DNA of 64,000 bases from CAYZIB01 sp964478425 (lineage in GTDB: Bacteria > Bacillota_I > Bacilli_A > Acholeplasmatales > WRBM01), in the NCBI GenBank assembly GCA_964478425.1, contig CAYZIB010000006.1, forward strand, positions 1 through 64,000, read 5' to 3'. Made by a program: the position numbers and the translations under genes. The notes under the pieces are model-generated. The model worked only from the letters and a program-made list of their open reading frames with translations. It did not search any database and had not been told where the DNA came from. Below, piece by piece: positions 50,016-59,713 of this stretch (positions within the stretch are counted from its first letter, which is position 1; each line of letters opens with the position of its first letter).

Positions 50016-52123
50016 TGAGTTTTCTAAAATTACAAAATATAAGTAAAATTTATGTTGAAAAAGTTGTAAGTGTTGGATTATCAAAAATAAATTTAGAATT
50101 TAATTTAGGAGAATTTGTTGCTATTACTGGTAAAAGTGGTAGTGGAAAAACTACTTTATTAAATGTTATTAGTGGTATAGATAGTTATGAAGAAGGAGAA
50201 TTATATATAAATAATTCTCCTACAAGTCATTTTACTCAAAAAGAGTTTGAAGATTATAGAGAGCAATATATTTCTTTTATATTTCAAGATTATAATATAA
50301 TAGATTCTTTTACAGTTTTAGAAAATGTAGAATTATCACTTATGCATATAAAAAATTTAAAAGAAAGAAGAAATAAGGCTTTAGAATTAATTGAAAAAGT
50401 TGGTTTAAAGTCACATATTCATCATAAAGGTTCTAAATTAAGTGGTGGACAAAAACAAAGAACAGTTATAGCAAGAGCACTTGCTAAAAATTCACCAGTT
50501 ATATTAGCTGATGAGCCAACAGGAAATTTAGATAGTACAACATCTAAACAAATCATAAAACTTTTAAAAGAAATATCAAAAGATAAACTTGTTATTGTTG
50601 TTACTCATAATTATGAGGATTTTAAAGATTATGCTACAAGACATATTAGAATTTATGATGGTAAAATAGTTGAAGATGAAGCATTATGTGATTATAGTAA
50701 AACAACATATGAAGAACAAATTATAAATAAAAGTAAAAAAAGTGATTTTTTAAATTCTTTATTATTAGGATTTATTAAGTTTAAATCTAAACCTAAATTG
50801 TCTTTAATTCTTTCTTTGATTTTTACGATTGCTGTTTTAGGTTCTTTTTTTGTAACTTCTTTATTTAAAGAAAGTTATAATAAAATAAAATTAGAAAATG
50901 CGTTTCAATATATAAATGGTAGAGTTATTATATCTAAAAAAGATGGAGTTATCTCTGATGAAATATTAGAAGAAATTAAAATAAAAACCAATGCTTCTTA
51001 TTATATTCGTTATGATGATTTTATTGATATAAATAAAGATAAAAAAAATTATTATCTAGTTTATACAAATAAAAAATTTAATGTTGATTATGGAAGGATG
51101 CCTTTAAATGATAATGAGGTTATATTAGAAGTTCCAATTTGTGATAAACCAAATATTAAATCTATTATCAATAATTCAACTATTAATAAATATTTTGATA
51201 TTGTTGGAGTAAAATTTACTAATGATAATAATAAACGAATCAAATTTTATTGTAGTAATGAATTAGCACAAAAAATTGGTTTTTATTATGATTATAATGA
51301 TATATCAGGGATAATTTATTTTTCTGGTAGTAATTCTTATGCAGCTAAATTATCAGATGTTTTAGTTAGTAATTCTATAAGTAAAAATACAATTATTATT
51401 CCAAAAACAATTTATGAAGAATATTATTTAAGTTGTTCTAAAGAAGAAAGTGATATTAGAATTTCTGTTAAAGATAATTTATATGGCGAAATTGATTTAG
51501 ATATTAATGAACTAAATATTGTATGTGGTAATACAAATGATGATAATTGCTATATATCAAATGAATTATTAGATACAGAATATAAAAATTTAGTATTAAA
51601 AAATTATAACCAAGCATCAATGTTTTATAAAAATAATAAAGAAGCTAAAAAAGCACTTAAAATTTTAGCGCAATATGATTTATATACATGTTTATCTAAT
51701 GAAAAAACTAAAAATACTGAAAGTTTAGAAACAATTTTTAATATAGTTTCATTAATTTTAGTTTGGGTTATTGAAATTTTATTTTTAGGATTATTTATAT
51801 ATTTATGTTCATATAAATTAATTTTAACAACAAAACAAGACATTGGTATTTATAGATCGATGGGAATAAAAAATAATTGTATAAAGAAAAGCATATTTTT
51901 TAATTTAATTTTTAATACAATAATACCTTTTATAATTTTAGTGATATTAACTTCAATTATTTATAATGATCCTTATTTAAATGATTCATTTTGTTATTTA
52001 TATTGGTATGAATATGGATTTATTATATTTGGATTATTATTAATAATTTTATATTTGACAAAAAAGTTTAATCACAAATTATTTTTAGAATCAGTAAGAA
52101 AAAATTTAAAAGGAGTAGAATAA
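50015..52123 (+). CDS. ABC transporter, ATPase fused to FtsX-type permease (1)
   Basis: A 702-residue MacB-like half transporter. The ATPase domain has Walker A GKSGSGKTT (39-47), Q-loop FIFQDYN, signature LSGGQKQR and Walker B VILADEPTGNLD. A membrane helix (about 262-284) precedes a large extracytoplasmic domain (285-570), and three C-terminal helices (about 575-685) form the FtsX-like bundle. Such proteins export peptides or lipoproteins or give antimicrobial peptide resistance rather than import nutrients. It pairs with the next gene (1-nt gap) and follows the sigma factor. Shine-Dalgarno AAGGAG. Confidence 0.88.
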   Translation: MSFLKLQNISKIYVEKVVSVGLSKINLEFNLGEFVAITGKSGSGKTTLLNVISGIDSYEEGELYINNSPTSHFTQKEFEDYREQYISFIFQDYNIIDSFTVLENVELSLMHIKNLKERRNKALELIEKVGLKSHIHHKGSKLSGGQKQRTVIARALAKNSPVILADEPTGNLDSTTSKQIIKLLKEISKDKLVIVVTHNYEDFKDYATRHIRIYDGKIVEDEALCDYSKTTYEEQIINKSKKSDFLNSLLLGFIKFKSKPKLSLILSLIFTIAVLGSFFVTSLFKESYNKIKLENAFQYINGRVIISKKDGVISDEILEEIKIKTNASYYIRYDDFIDINKDKKNYYLVYTNKKFNVDYGRMPLNDNEVILEVPICDKPNIKSIINNSTINKYFDIVGVKFTNDNNKRIKFYCSNELAQKIGFYYDYNDISGIIYFSGSNSYAAKLSDVLVSNSISKNTIIIPKTIYEEYYLSCSKEESDIRISVKDNLYGEIDLDINELNIVCGNTNDDNCYISNELLDTEYKNLVLKNYNQASMFYKNNKEAKKALKILAQYDLYTCLSNEKTKNTESLETIFNIVSLILVWVIEILFLGLFIYLCSYKLILTTKQDIGIYRSMGIKNNCIKKSIFFNLIFNTIIPFIILVILTSIIYNDPYLNDSFCYLYWYEYGFIIFGLLLIILYLTKKFNHKLFLESVRKNLKGVE

Positions 52124-52124
52124 T

Positions 52125-54536
52125 ATGATTGAATTAAAAAATGTTAATAAATATTACAATTATAAAAAAAGTAATGAAATTCATGTTATTGATAATACTT
52201 CTTTAAATTTACCTTCTAAAGGGTTAGTATCGATTTATGGGGCTTCAGGATGTGGTAAAACTACATTGTTAAATGTTATTGGTGGATTAGATAATTTTGA
52301 TTCTGGAGATATTATAATTGATAATATTAAAGTAAATAAAAAGAATAATGATGATATAAGAAATAAATATATTGGCTATATTTTTCAAAATTATAATCTT
52401 GAAAATAAATTAACTGTTTATGAAAACATTGCATTATCTTTGAGATTAATAGGTGTTAAAGATGAAAAAATTATTTATGAAAATGTATTATCAGTTTTAA
52501 AAATTGTTGAAATGGATAAATATTATAAAAGATATCCTAATACATTAAGTGGTGGTCAACAACAAAGAGTTGCCATTGCAAGAGCATTAGTAAAAAATCC
52601 TAAGATAATTTTAGCAGATGAGCCAACAGGAAATTTAGATACAGAAAACACATATAAAATAATGAACATATTAAAATCAATATCTAAAACTAAATTAGTT
52701 ATTTTAGTGAGTCATGAAACTGATGTTATTAAATATTATAGTGATTTTATTGTTAATATTAAAGATGGAAAAATATTAGATTTATCTAAAAATATAATAG
52801 AAGAAGCAATTATAAATCAAAATAAGAATAATATTTATTTAAAAGAATTAGAAGAAAAAACATTTAAAATTGATAATTTAAAATTAGATATTTATACTGA
52901 TTCATCTAGTATTAACAATTTTAATATCAAACTTGTTATTTATGATGGTAAATTATATTTAAAAAATGATAATAACATCAATATAATTGATAAAAATAGT
53001 GAAATAAATTTAATTGATAGTAAAAAACCTATAATAAAAAATAATTTATTATCAGAAGAAAAAAATGATATCATATTAAATGAATTTAATTATCAAAAAG
53101 TAAAAATTTTTAGTGCTTTACAATCATTTTTAAATGGAATTAAAGATAATTTTATAAAACCAAAAGCAGGTAAAAAAGTGTTATATTTTATATTAACGTT
53201 ACTTTCTATTATTATTTGTTTATTAACTGGAATTTTATTAAAAAAATATGAGACATTAGGATTAGAAAAAAATTTATATGAAGATAATGTGATTTATTTA
53301 AATGTTAATAATAATAGTGAATATGATAAATTATTAAGTTTAATTAATGATGATATAACTTATATTGAATATACTAAAAATTATGATACAGTAGCAAAAA
53401 AAACAATTTATTTATATGATTTTGAAACTTATGAATATAGTTTTGATATTAATATGATTGAAACTCCAATAAGTAGAATAAATGAAAATAATAAATTAAT
53501 AATAGGAATAGAAAATATAAATAATTATAATGAATGCTTAATTTCATCTACATTAGCTGAAAATATTATTAAAAAATCAAATGTTAAGTCTGTTAAAGAA
53601 TATAAAGATTTAATAGGATTAAGAATTTCTAATTATATAATTAAGGGAATTATAAAGGATAATAAAAGTCGTATTTATTATGACAATATTATCTATTATG
53701 AAAATTTTTATTCTGCTAATAAAAATTTTAGATATCCTGATATTGGTTCTTTAAAAAGATTAGATTCAGAATATCAAAATATTAGTGATTTAGAAGTTGT
53801 TTTTGTTGATTATGGAAATGGAATGAAATATGAAATTGGACAAACTGTAAACCTTTATGGAAATAGATTTATTGTTACAAATGTAATTGATGCATCAAAT
53901 AATAAAGATTTATATGATGATAAAAGTTTCTTTTTAACTGATAATTCATTAAAAAAAGTTTTGACTTATAAGTATGAAGCAACGATTATTAATGGTGGTA
54001 AAACTAAAGCATATATTTATAAAATTAAAACTAAAAATTATGAAGAAACGTTAAAATTATTACTTTCTAATTTTAGCGAGTCTAATGTATTAGATAGTAA
54101 CGAATTTAAAAATTTGATTTTAAAAACTCAATTAGACAATGCAAAATCAAATTTAATTAGTTATATAGTCATTTTTGCAATTTTATTTATATGTTTATAT
54201 TTTATTTTAAAATCAATTATTACTTCAAAAATTAAGGATATAGGTATTTTAAGAGCAATCGGAGTAAAAAAGAAAAGCTTATATTATAAGTTTATTTTTG
54301 AAGGATTGGGTGTATTATCTGTTACTGTTATATCTAGTTATTTAGTAATGTCTTTATTATTTTTTATATTGTTAGATTTTGGTAATGCTTATAATTCTTA
54401 TATTTCTTATCCTATTTGGGCGTTTTTATTGTTAGGATTTTTAATTATTTTTATATCGATTATTTTAATATATTTATCTTTAAAACAAATATTAAAATTA
54501 ACTCCTGCAAAGATTTTATCTAAATATGATATTTGA
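52125..54536 (+). CDS. ABC transporter, ATPase fused to FtsX-type permease (2)
   Basis: An 803-residue partner of the preceding protein with the same domain order: Walker A GASGCGKTT (39-47), FIFQNYN, LSGGQQQR, ILADEPTGNLD; a linker; a membrane helix (about 348-368); an extracytoplasmic region (about 370-680); and three C-terminal helices, including the FtsX signature KIKDIGILRAIGVKKKSL. The two proteins probably work as a heterodimer. Sequence identity appears limited outside the ATPase, so this is an old duplication. Substrate unknown. Confidence 0.88.
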   Translation: MIELKNVNKYYNYKKSNEIHVIDNTSLNLPSKGLVSIYGASGCGKTTLLNVIGGLDNFDSGDIIIDNIKVNKKNNDDIRNKYIGYIFQNYNLENKLTVYENIALSLRLIGVKDEKIIYENVLSVLKIVEMDKYYKRYPNTLSGGQQQRVAIARALVKNPKIILADEPTGNLDTENTYKIMNILKSISKTKLVILVSHETDVIKYYSDFIVNIKDGKILDLSKNIIEEAIINQNKNNIYLKELEEKTFKIDNLKLDIYTDSSSINNFNIKLVIYDGKLYLKNDNNINIIDKNSEINLIDSKKPIIKNNLLSEEKNDIILNEFNYQKVKIFSALQSFLNGIKDNFIKPKAGKKVLYFILTLLSIIICLLTGILLKKYETLGLEKNLYEDNVIYLNVNNNSEYDKLLSLINDDITYIEYTKNYDTVAKKTIYLYDFETYEYSFDINMIETPISRINENNKLIIGIENINNYNECLISSTLAENIIKKSNVKSVKEYKDLIGLRISNYIIKGIIKDNKSRIYYDNIIYYENFYSANKNFRYPDIGSLKRLDSEYQNISDLEVVFVDYGNGMKYEIGQTVNLYGNRFIVTNVIDASNNKDLYDDKSFFLTDNSLKKVLTYKYEATIINGGKTKAYIYKIKTKNYEETLKLLLSNFSESNVLDSNEFKNLILKTQLDNAKSNLISYIVIFAILFICLYFILKSIITSKIKDIGILRAIGVKKKSLYYKFIFEGLGVLSVTVISSYLVMSLLFFILLDFGNAYNSYISYPIWAFLLLGFLIIFISIILIYLSLKQILKLTPAKILSKYDI

Positions 54537-54540
54537 TAAA

Positions 54541-55332
54541 ATGAATAAAATACTTTTAGTAGATGGACATAATCTGTTGTTTCAGATGTTTTTTGGAATT
54601 CAAAATAAAATATATTTGAATGAAAAAGAAATTCATGGGGCTTATGGTTTTATTTTTGCTTTACTTAAAATAATTAAAAAAGAAAATATAACTCATGTTT
54701 TAGTATTTTTTGATTCTGAAACTTCATTGATTAGGAAAAATGATTATTCTACTTATAAAGAAAATAGAAATGATTATAAAAAATTACCTAATAATCCCTT
54801 TACACAATTAGATACTATTTATGATTTTTTAAAAAAGCTTAATATTAATTATATTATTTCTGATTATATTGAAGCAGATGATATGATTAATAGTTATGCA
54901 TTAAAATTTGATTTAGATGATAATTTAATTTATATATTGTCATCAGATACAGATTTTTATCAAATAGTAAATAATAATATAAAAATTTATAGATATAAAG
55001 GAGAAAATAGTTATATTATAGATAAAGAATATATTAAAAATAAGTATAATATTTATCCTGATAGATATGTTGAATTTAAATCAATGGTTGGAGATAGTGC
55101 GGATAATATTAAAGGGATACCTAAAATAGGAATAAAAACAGCAAGCAAAATAATAAATGAAAATAAATTTGAGTTAATTAAAGATGAATATATCAACATA
55201 TATAATTTAAATAAAAAGTTAATAAGTTTCAAAAAAATAAATGATTTAAAATATGAATTAGATGATTTAGTTATTAAAATAAATAATAATATTAATATAA
55301 GAAATTTACTTTTTAAGAAAGAAGTGGTTTGA
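54541..55332 (+). CDS. 5'-3' exonuclease (stand-alone Pol I N-domain type)
   Basis: A 263-residue FEN-type nuclease. The metal-binding acidic residues lie in LLVDGHNLLFQ, VLVFFDSE, DYIEADDMI and LSSDTDFYQIV, followed by the helix-hairpin-helix GDSADNIKGIPKIGIKTASKI. It corresponds to the free exonuclease YpcP of Bacillus, used in primer removal. ATG 54541 is 4 nt after the ABC stop, but no good Shine-Dalgarno is seen; ATG 54526 inside the ABC gene is the alternative. Start uncertain. Confidence 0.9.
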   Translation: MNKILLVDGHNLLFQMFFGIQNKIYLNEKEIHGAYGFIFALLKIIKKENITHVLVFFDSETSLIRKNDYSTYKENRNDYKKLPNNPFTQLDTIYDFLKKLNINYIISDYIEADDMINSYALKFDLDDNLIYILSSDTDFYQIVNNNIKIYRYKGENSYIIDKEYIKNKYNIYPDRYVEFKSMVGDSADNIKGIPKIGIKTASKIINENKFELIKDEYINIYNLNKKLISFKKINDLKYELDDLVIKINNNINIRNLLFKKEVV

Positions 55333-56693
55333 TGATTACAAAAAAGGAAAAATTATTTTATGGCTTTGGGGATATGGGATATAATATATTAATGTCTGGA
55401 ATATCATTTTATTTATTGTATTTTATGATTAATGTAGGTGGATTAAAAGCTTCTCTTGCTTCATTAGTATTTTTAGTATCAAAAGTATGGGATGCAGTAA
55501 CAGATTATTTAATGGGACGTATTTCAGATAAAACAAAGTCTAAATTTGGTAAAAGAAGAATTTATATGTTATTAGGATCTTTACCTTTTATGATTTCTTT
55601 TGCTTTATTATGGGTTGTACCAAATACTAATAGTCAATTATTAAAATTTTTATTTTATTTAATTGTTTATATGTTTTATAATACATGTGCTACTGTTGTT
55701 TATATACCTTATAATTCATTATCAGCAAATATGACTAATGATTATAACGAAAGAACATCACTTAATTCATTTAGAATTATATTAGCTAATTTAGGTATTT
55801 TATTAGGTGCATTATTATTTAGTTTACTTGCTGAAGGTAAAGAAAGTTTACTTTACCCATTATTTAATAGCGAAAAATATGCTTATTTATTAGCTGGAGT
55901 TATAATGGGATTTATTGCAGCGTTATTAATGGTTTTATGCACATTTAATGTTAAAGAAAAATTTGATGGCGGAGATAATTCATATGGATTTTTTAGTACA
56001 TTAAAACAATTTTTTAAATTAAAAGAATTTAGAAATACAACTATATTTTATTTATTAAGTATGACTGGTTTTGATATTATAATGGCAACTTTTATGTTTT
56101 TAGTAAGTGATACTTTAAATTTTGGTAGTGGAACAATTACAATGATTTTTATAGCTTTACCTTTAATAACTGCAATGGCAAGCGCATTTTTTTGGAGCTA
56201 CGTAAGTGAGAAAAAAGATAAGATATTTGCCTATAATGTCGCTTCTATTTTGATTTTTATAAGTTTATTACTTGTTTTATTTATTCCAGAAAAATCATAT
56301 GTATTTTTAGGAATTGTATGTTTATTAGTTGGATTTTGCATGGGATCAATTCAAGTTATGCCATGGGCTTGTTTACCTGATGTAATTGAAATTGATGAAT
56401 ATGAAAATCATGTAAGAAGAGAAGGAGCATTTTATGGAATTGTATCATTTTTATATAAAACAGCTTCAGGTATTTCGCTTGCAATAGTTTCTTTGGTTTT
56501 AAGTATTTTTGGTTATGTAGAAAATTCAACACTTCCACAACCTGAAAGAGCTCTAAATGCAATAAGATATATGTTTAGTTTTTTACCAGGGTTAATATTT
56601 ATTATTTCTATTTATTTTGCGATTAAGTCTAGAATTTCTAAAGATAAATTTGAATTAATTAATAAAGAATTAGAAGAAAGAAGAAAAAAATAA
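55332..56693 (+). CDS. GPH-family sugar:cation symporter (MelB-like)
   Basis: A 453-residue major-facilitator transporter with 12 helices. The N-terminal KLFYGFGDMGYNI and the loop VWDAVTDYLMGRISDKTKSKFGKRR are hallmarks of the glycoside-pentoside-hexuronide family, whose members import oligosaccharides or glycosides with Na+ or H+. DVIEIDEYENHVRREGAFYGI in the second half is also typical. The ATG overlaps the exonuclease stop (TGATG). It is last of the long operon. A Na+-driven symporter would match the sodium-type ATP synthase. Confidence 0.93.
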   Translation: MITKKEKLFYGFGDMGYNILMSGISFYLLYFMINVGGLKASLASLVFLVSKVWDAVTDYLMGRISDKTKSKFGKRRIYMLLGSLPFMISFALLWVVPNTNSQLLKFLFYLIVYMFYNTCATVVYIPYNSLSANMTNDYNERTSLNSFRIILANLGILLGALLFSLLAEGKESLLYPLFNSEKYAYLLAGVIMGFIAALLMVLCTFNVKEKFDGGDNSYGFFSTLKQFFKLKEFRNTTIFYLLSMTGFDIIMATFMFLVSDTLNFGSGTITMIFIALPLITAMASAFFWSYVSEKKDKIFAYNVASILIFISLLLVLFIPEKSYVFLGIVCLLVGFCMGSIQVMPWACLPDVIEIDEYENHVRREGAFYGIVSFLYKTASGISLAIVSLVLSIFGYVENSTLPQPERALNAIRYMFSFLPGLIFIISIYFAIKSRISKDKFELINKELEERRKK

Positions 56694-56700
56694 ATTAAAT

Positions 56701-56757
56701 AAAAGTGTAAATTATCATGTTTTTAGGTTAAAACAAAAATAATTTACACTTTTTTTA
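56701..56757 (+). terminator. Terminator of the DUF1538-to-symporter operon
   Basis: A long stem AAAAGTGTAAATTAT with ATAATTTACACTTTT, an inner GTTTT/AAAAC stem in the loop, then T residues. Confidence 0.9.
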
Positions 56758-56824
56758 AAAAAATTAAAATTTTTGGAAAAAAAATAAAGGTTTATGTGTT
56801 TAGTATTATGAGAGGTGGAAAAAT

Positions 56825-57973
56825 ATGAAAAAAATAGTTTTTAGTTTAATGCTTATGGTATTAACATTAAGTTTAGTAGGATGTAATAAAGAAGAAAAAA
56901 ATAAAAGGGTAACATTAAAAGTAAATCCTGAAATAGAATTTATTGTTGATGATAAAAATAATATAACTTCTGTAACAGGATTAAATAATGAAGGAAAAAT
57001 AATTTTAGTAGATGAAAATATTGTCGGAAAATCATTAGAAGAAGGAATTGATATTGTATTAAAATTAGAACATGATTTAGGATACCTTATTAATGTAGAT
57101 GGAAGTTTAAAAATTGAATTTTCTTGTGATTTTGAAAAATTAGATAATAAAATTAAAGATTATATTAATCAATCAATTGAAAAATTAGATGTAAAAGCGA
57201 CTATTGAAGAAATAAAAGCTTTAACAAAACAAGAAATCGAAGAAATAGTAAAAGAATTTGATAATACAATTGATACTGCTAAATTATCATACGAAGAATT
57301 ACTTGTTAAATTAAATGAATTCCGTAATGAAACAAAAGAATTAGTAACAGTAGAACTAGTTGAATTATATAATTTATTTAAAAATACAAATATTGAATTT
57401 AAAGATAAAGAATTAACAAAAAATATTATTGATAATTTAGATGAAAAATATCAACAATATTATAATAATTTTGATTTAATTTTTAATACATTAAATGAAA
57501 CAAAAGAAAAATTATTAAATAAACAATATGAAATGTTTGTAAGTGAAGAATCAGCTTATCAACAAGCATATAAAAAAGTTTTAGAATATAAAACAGAAAT
57601 TTTAAGTTTACAAAAAGAAATTGAAGAATTAGATGATACTAATTTCTTAAAACCAATCAAACAAGCAGAATTAACAGCTAAAAAGAATTTATATGATGTT
57701 AGTATTAACACATTAGATTTAGCTAAACAAAATGCAGATGTATTATTTTTACAAGCCAAAAATTTATTAGATGAAACAATCAATTCATTAGATGAATTTG
57801 TTAACTCATTACCAACAGAAATTAAAACAATTTTAACTAATAATGTGGCAAATTTAGAAACAGAAGTTAATAATTTTAAAGATAATTGCTTTACTAATTT
57901 TGAAAATATTTATGGTTCATTAATTGAAAGTAATTATAATCAAGTTATTGAATATAAAAATAATTTAAAATAA
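56825..57973 (+). CDS. Lipoprotein with RsgI-like sensor domain and coiled coil
   Basis: A 382-residue lipoprotein: signal peptide with lipobox ending LVGC (Cys20). Residues 28-110 match the RsgI middle domain pattern, with VTLKVNPEIEFIVDDKNNI and VTGLNNEGKIIL. The rest is a long Glu/Lys/Asn-rich helical region, probably coiled coil. The same sensor domain and a similar helical tail occur in the anti-sigma factor at 58535, so the two are paralogues outside the membrane. It could compete with or assist signal sensing (inference). GAGGTGG precedes the ATG. Confidence 0.75.
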   Translation: MKKIVFSLMLMVLTLSLVGCNKEEKNKRVTLKVNPEIEFIVDDKNNITSVTGLNNEGKIILVDENIVGKSLEEGIDIVLKLEHDLGYLINVDGSLKIEFSCDFEKLDNKIKDYINQSIEKLDVKATIEEIKALTKQEIEEIVKEFDNTIDTAKLSYEELLVKLNEFRNETKELVTVELVELYNLFKNTNIEFKDKELTKNIIDNLDEKYQQYYNNFDLIFNTLNETKEKLLNKQYEMFVSEESAYQQAYKKVLEYKTEILSLQKEIEELDDTNFLKPIKQAELTAKKNLYDVSINTLDLAKQNADVLFLQAKNLLDETINSLDEFVNSLPTEIKTILTNNVANLETEVNNFKDNCFTNFENIYGSLIESNYNQVIEYKNNLK

Positions 57974-57978
57974 TTTTA

Positions 57979-58003
57979 TTGCCCTATATTTTTAGGGCAA
58001 TTT
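57979..58003 (+). terminator. Hairpin after the lipoprotein gene
   Basis: TTGCCCT pairs with AGGGCAA around ATATTTTT; the following T run is short (TTTAAATT), so termination may be partial. Confidence 0.65.
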
Positions 58004-58007
58004 AAAT

Positions 58008-58013
58008 TATAAT
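58008..58013 (+). promoter_or_regulatory. Possible -10 of the sigma/anti-sigma pair
   Basis: TATAAT 17 nt before the ATG at 58031; no convincing -35. Read-through from the lipoprotein gene is the alternative. Confidence 0.4.
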
Positions 58014-58030
58014 ATATTCGGGTGTTAAAT

Positions 58031-58534
58031 ATGATATTTTCAAAAAAAACATTAAATGAATTAAAACAGCAAAATGAAAATACATTTAATAAAGTATATA
58101 ACGAATATTATAAATTACTTTATTATATAGCTTATAGTAAATGTAAGAATAAATGTGATAGTGAAGAAGTAGTTCAAGATACATTTATTAATATGATGAA
58201 AAAAATAAATGAATTTGATGATTATCATAAGTTTAAAGAATGGATAACTACTATTTGCAGAAATTTAGCGATTAATAAAGTGACAAGAAAACAAAAATTA
58301 GAATTAGTAGAAGAAACTGATTTAGATTTAATTAATAATTATGAAAAAAATGATTATTTAGATTATTTAAATATATTAGATGATTTAGAAAAAGATATTA
58401 TTATTTTAAAAATAGTCCATAATTTAAAATTTAAAGATATCGCTCTTATTTTAAAAATAAGTCAAAACGTAGCAACAAAAACTTACTATGAGGCATTAAA
58501 TAAATTAAAATCCAATTTAAAGGATGTGATGTAA
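58031..58534 (+). CDS. ECF-type RNA polymerase sigma factor B
   Basis: A 167-residue sigma-70-family protein: region 2 (TFNKVYNEYYKLLYYIAYSK ... EEVVQDTFINMMKKINEF, then KFKEWITTICRNLAINKVTRKQK) and region 4 (FKDIALILKISQNVATKTYYEALNKLKSNL). GTG 58022 overlaps the weak Shine-Dalgarno GGGTG, so ATG 58031 is chosen. The next gene, an RsgI-like anti-sigma factor, starts immediately after its stop. Classical RsgI proteins pair with SigI; here the partner is of ECF type. Confidence 0.88.
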   Translation: MIFSKKTLNELKQQNENTFNKVYNEYYKLLYYIAYSKCKNKCDSEEVVQDTFINMMKKINEFDDYHKFKEWITTICRNLAINKVTRKQKLELVEETDLDLINNYEKNDYLDYLNILDDLEKDIIILKIVHNLKFKDIALILKISQNVATKTYYEALNKLKSNLKDVM

Positions 58535-59617
58535 ATGAAATTTATAAAAAAAATAAAAGATGATTATAATAATTCTAATGAATATAAATTTGATGAAAAA
58601 AAAGTTTATAATAATATTTTAAGAGAATTAAATTTATCTAAAAAAGAAAATAAAAGTATAAATTATAAAATGAAATTGTGCTTTTCTTCAGTTATTTTAT
58701 TTTTAATTTGTATATTTTCATTAACATTTTTTTATAAAAATAATGATTCTTTGCCTAATATATATTTTAATTATATTAAATTACAAATTAATCCTGAAAT
58801 AGAAATTATTACTGATGAAAATAATATTGTACTAGGAATAAAAGGATTAAATGATGATGGAAGAAAAATTTTATATAGTAAAAATTATGAAAATTTAGAT
58901 TTAGTTAATGTAATTAATTTATTATGCGATGAATTTGATAAGAATGGATATTTTTTAAAATCAGATTTAAATATTTATGTAGGAAGTAAAAATTTAAATA
59001 CAATCAATAAATTAAAAAATGAATTAGAATATAATATTTATAATTTAGATGTTGATAGTATTAATAATGATTCATGGAATGATTTATTAAAAGAACATGT
59101 AGATTATATGGTTGAAACTAAAAATTTAATTACAGAAGATCTTGAAACATATTATAATGAAGCAAAATCAGTTTATATGAATATATATGCAAGAAAAAGT
59201 GTTGTTATAAATAATATTGTATATAATATTTTATACGAAATATTAAATTCACTTTTAAATGAATTAGAAGATTTAAGAAGTGATTATTGCTTGAATGAAA
59301 TCAAATATGAAAAATATTTTAAAAGTTTAAAAGATGAAATAGAAGAATTAAGTAAAAGTGATAATCTTGTGGATAAAATAACTTTAGAAATCAAAAAAGA
59401 GTTATTAGAAGAAAAATTAAGATTATATAATGAGTTTCAAGAATATTTTAAAGAAAAATATAATAGTTGGAAATTAAATCTTGAAGAATGTTTAAATGAT
59501 TTAAAAGCATTAGAAGAAGAATTTAATATTAATTTAAATTTTATAAATGATTATGCCGAATTTAAACTTGATTTTTTAAATAAATATCAAGAATATATTA
59601 ATGAAATATTAAATTAA
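58535..59617 (+). CDS. RsgI-like transmembrane anti-sigma factor
   Basis: A 360-residue protein: cytoplasmic N-terminus (1-46), one membrane helix (about 47-67), then an extracytoplasmic RsgI-like domain with LQINPEIEIITDENNI and IKGLNDDGRKILYS, then a long Lys/Glu-rich helical region (about 170-360). The start codon directly follows the sigma stop (TAAATG), so the pair is translationally linked. Cytoplasmic part probably binds the sigma factor. The outer part resembles the lipoprotein at 56825. It lacks the sugar-binding C-terminal domains of clostridial RsgI proteins. Confidence 0.78.
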   Translation: MKFIKKIKDDYNNSNEYKFDEKKVYNNILRELNLSKKENKSINYKMKLCFSSVILFLICIFSLTFFYKNNDSLPNIYFNYIKLQINPEIEIITDENNIVLGIKGLNDDGRKILYSKNYENLDLVNVINLLCDEFDKNGYFLKSDLNIYVGSKNLNTINKLKNELEYNIYNLDVDSINNDSWNDLLKEHVDYMVETKNLITEDLETYYNEAKSVYMNIYARKSVVINNIVYNILYEILNSLLNELEDLRSDYCLNEIKYEKYFKSLKDEIEELSKSDNLVDKITLEIKKELLEEKLRLYNEFQEYFKEKYNSWKLNLEECLNDLKALEEEFNINLNFINDYAEFKLDFLNKYQEYINEILN

Positions 59618-59646
59618 TTGTATTTAAATTAATATTATGATAAAAT
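59618..59646 (+). promoter_or_regulatory. Possible promoter of the M28 peptidase gene
   Basis: TTGTAT (59618-59623) and TGA-TAAAAT (59641-59646) are 17 nt apart. If used, the transcript would pass through the terminator hairpin at 59662 before reaching the gene. Confidence 0.4.
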
Positions 59647-59661
59647 TTAAAATGAGTTAAA

Positions 59662-59699
59662 TAATAAATGAGATATATTATATACTCATTTATTTTTTT
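59662..59699 (+). terminator. Terminator or attenuator before the M28 peptidase gene
   Basis: AATAAATGAG pairs with CTCATTTATT, followed by T(7). It ends the anti-sigma transcript. A second AATGAG at 59650-59655 could pair with CTCATT as an antiterminator. Confidence 0.8.
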
Positions 59700-59713
59700 A
59701 AATGGAGGAAGTT

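Noticed and set aside
56825..59617. Phage or mobile element origin of the lipoprotein/sigma/anti-sigma block
   Set aside because: No integrase, transposase, repeats or composition shift were seen; codon use matches the surroundings.
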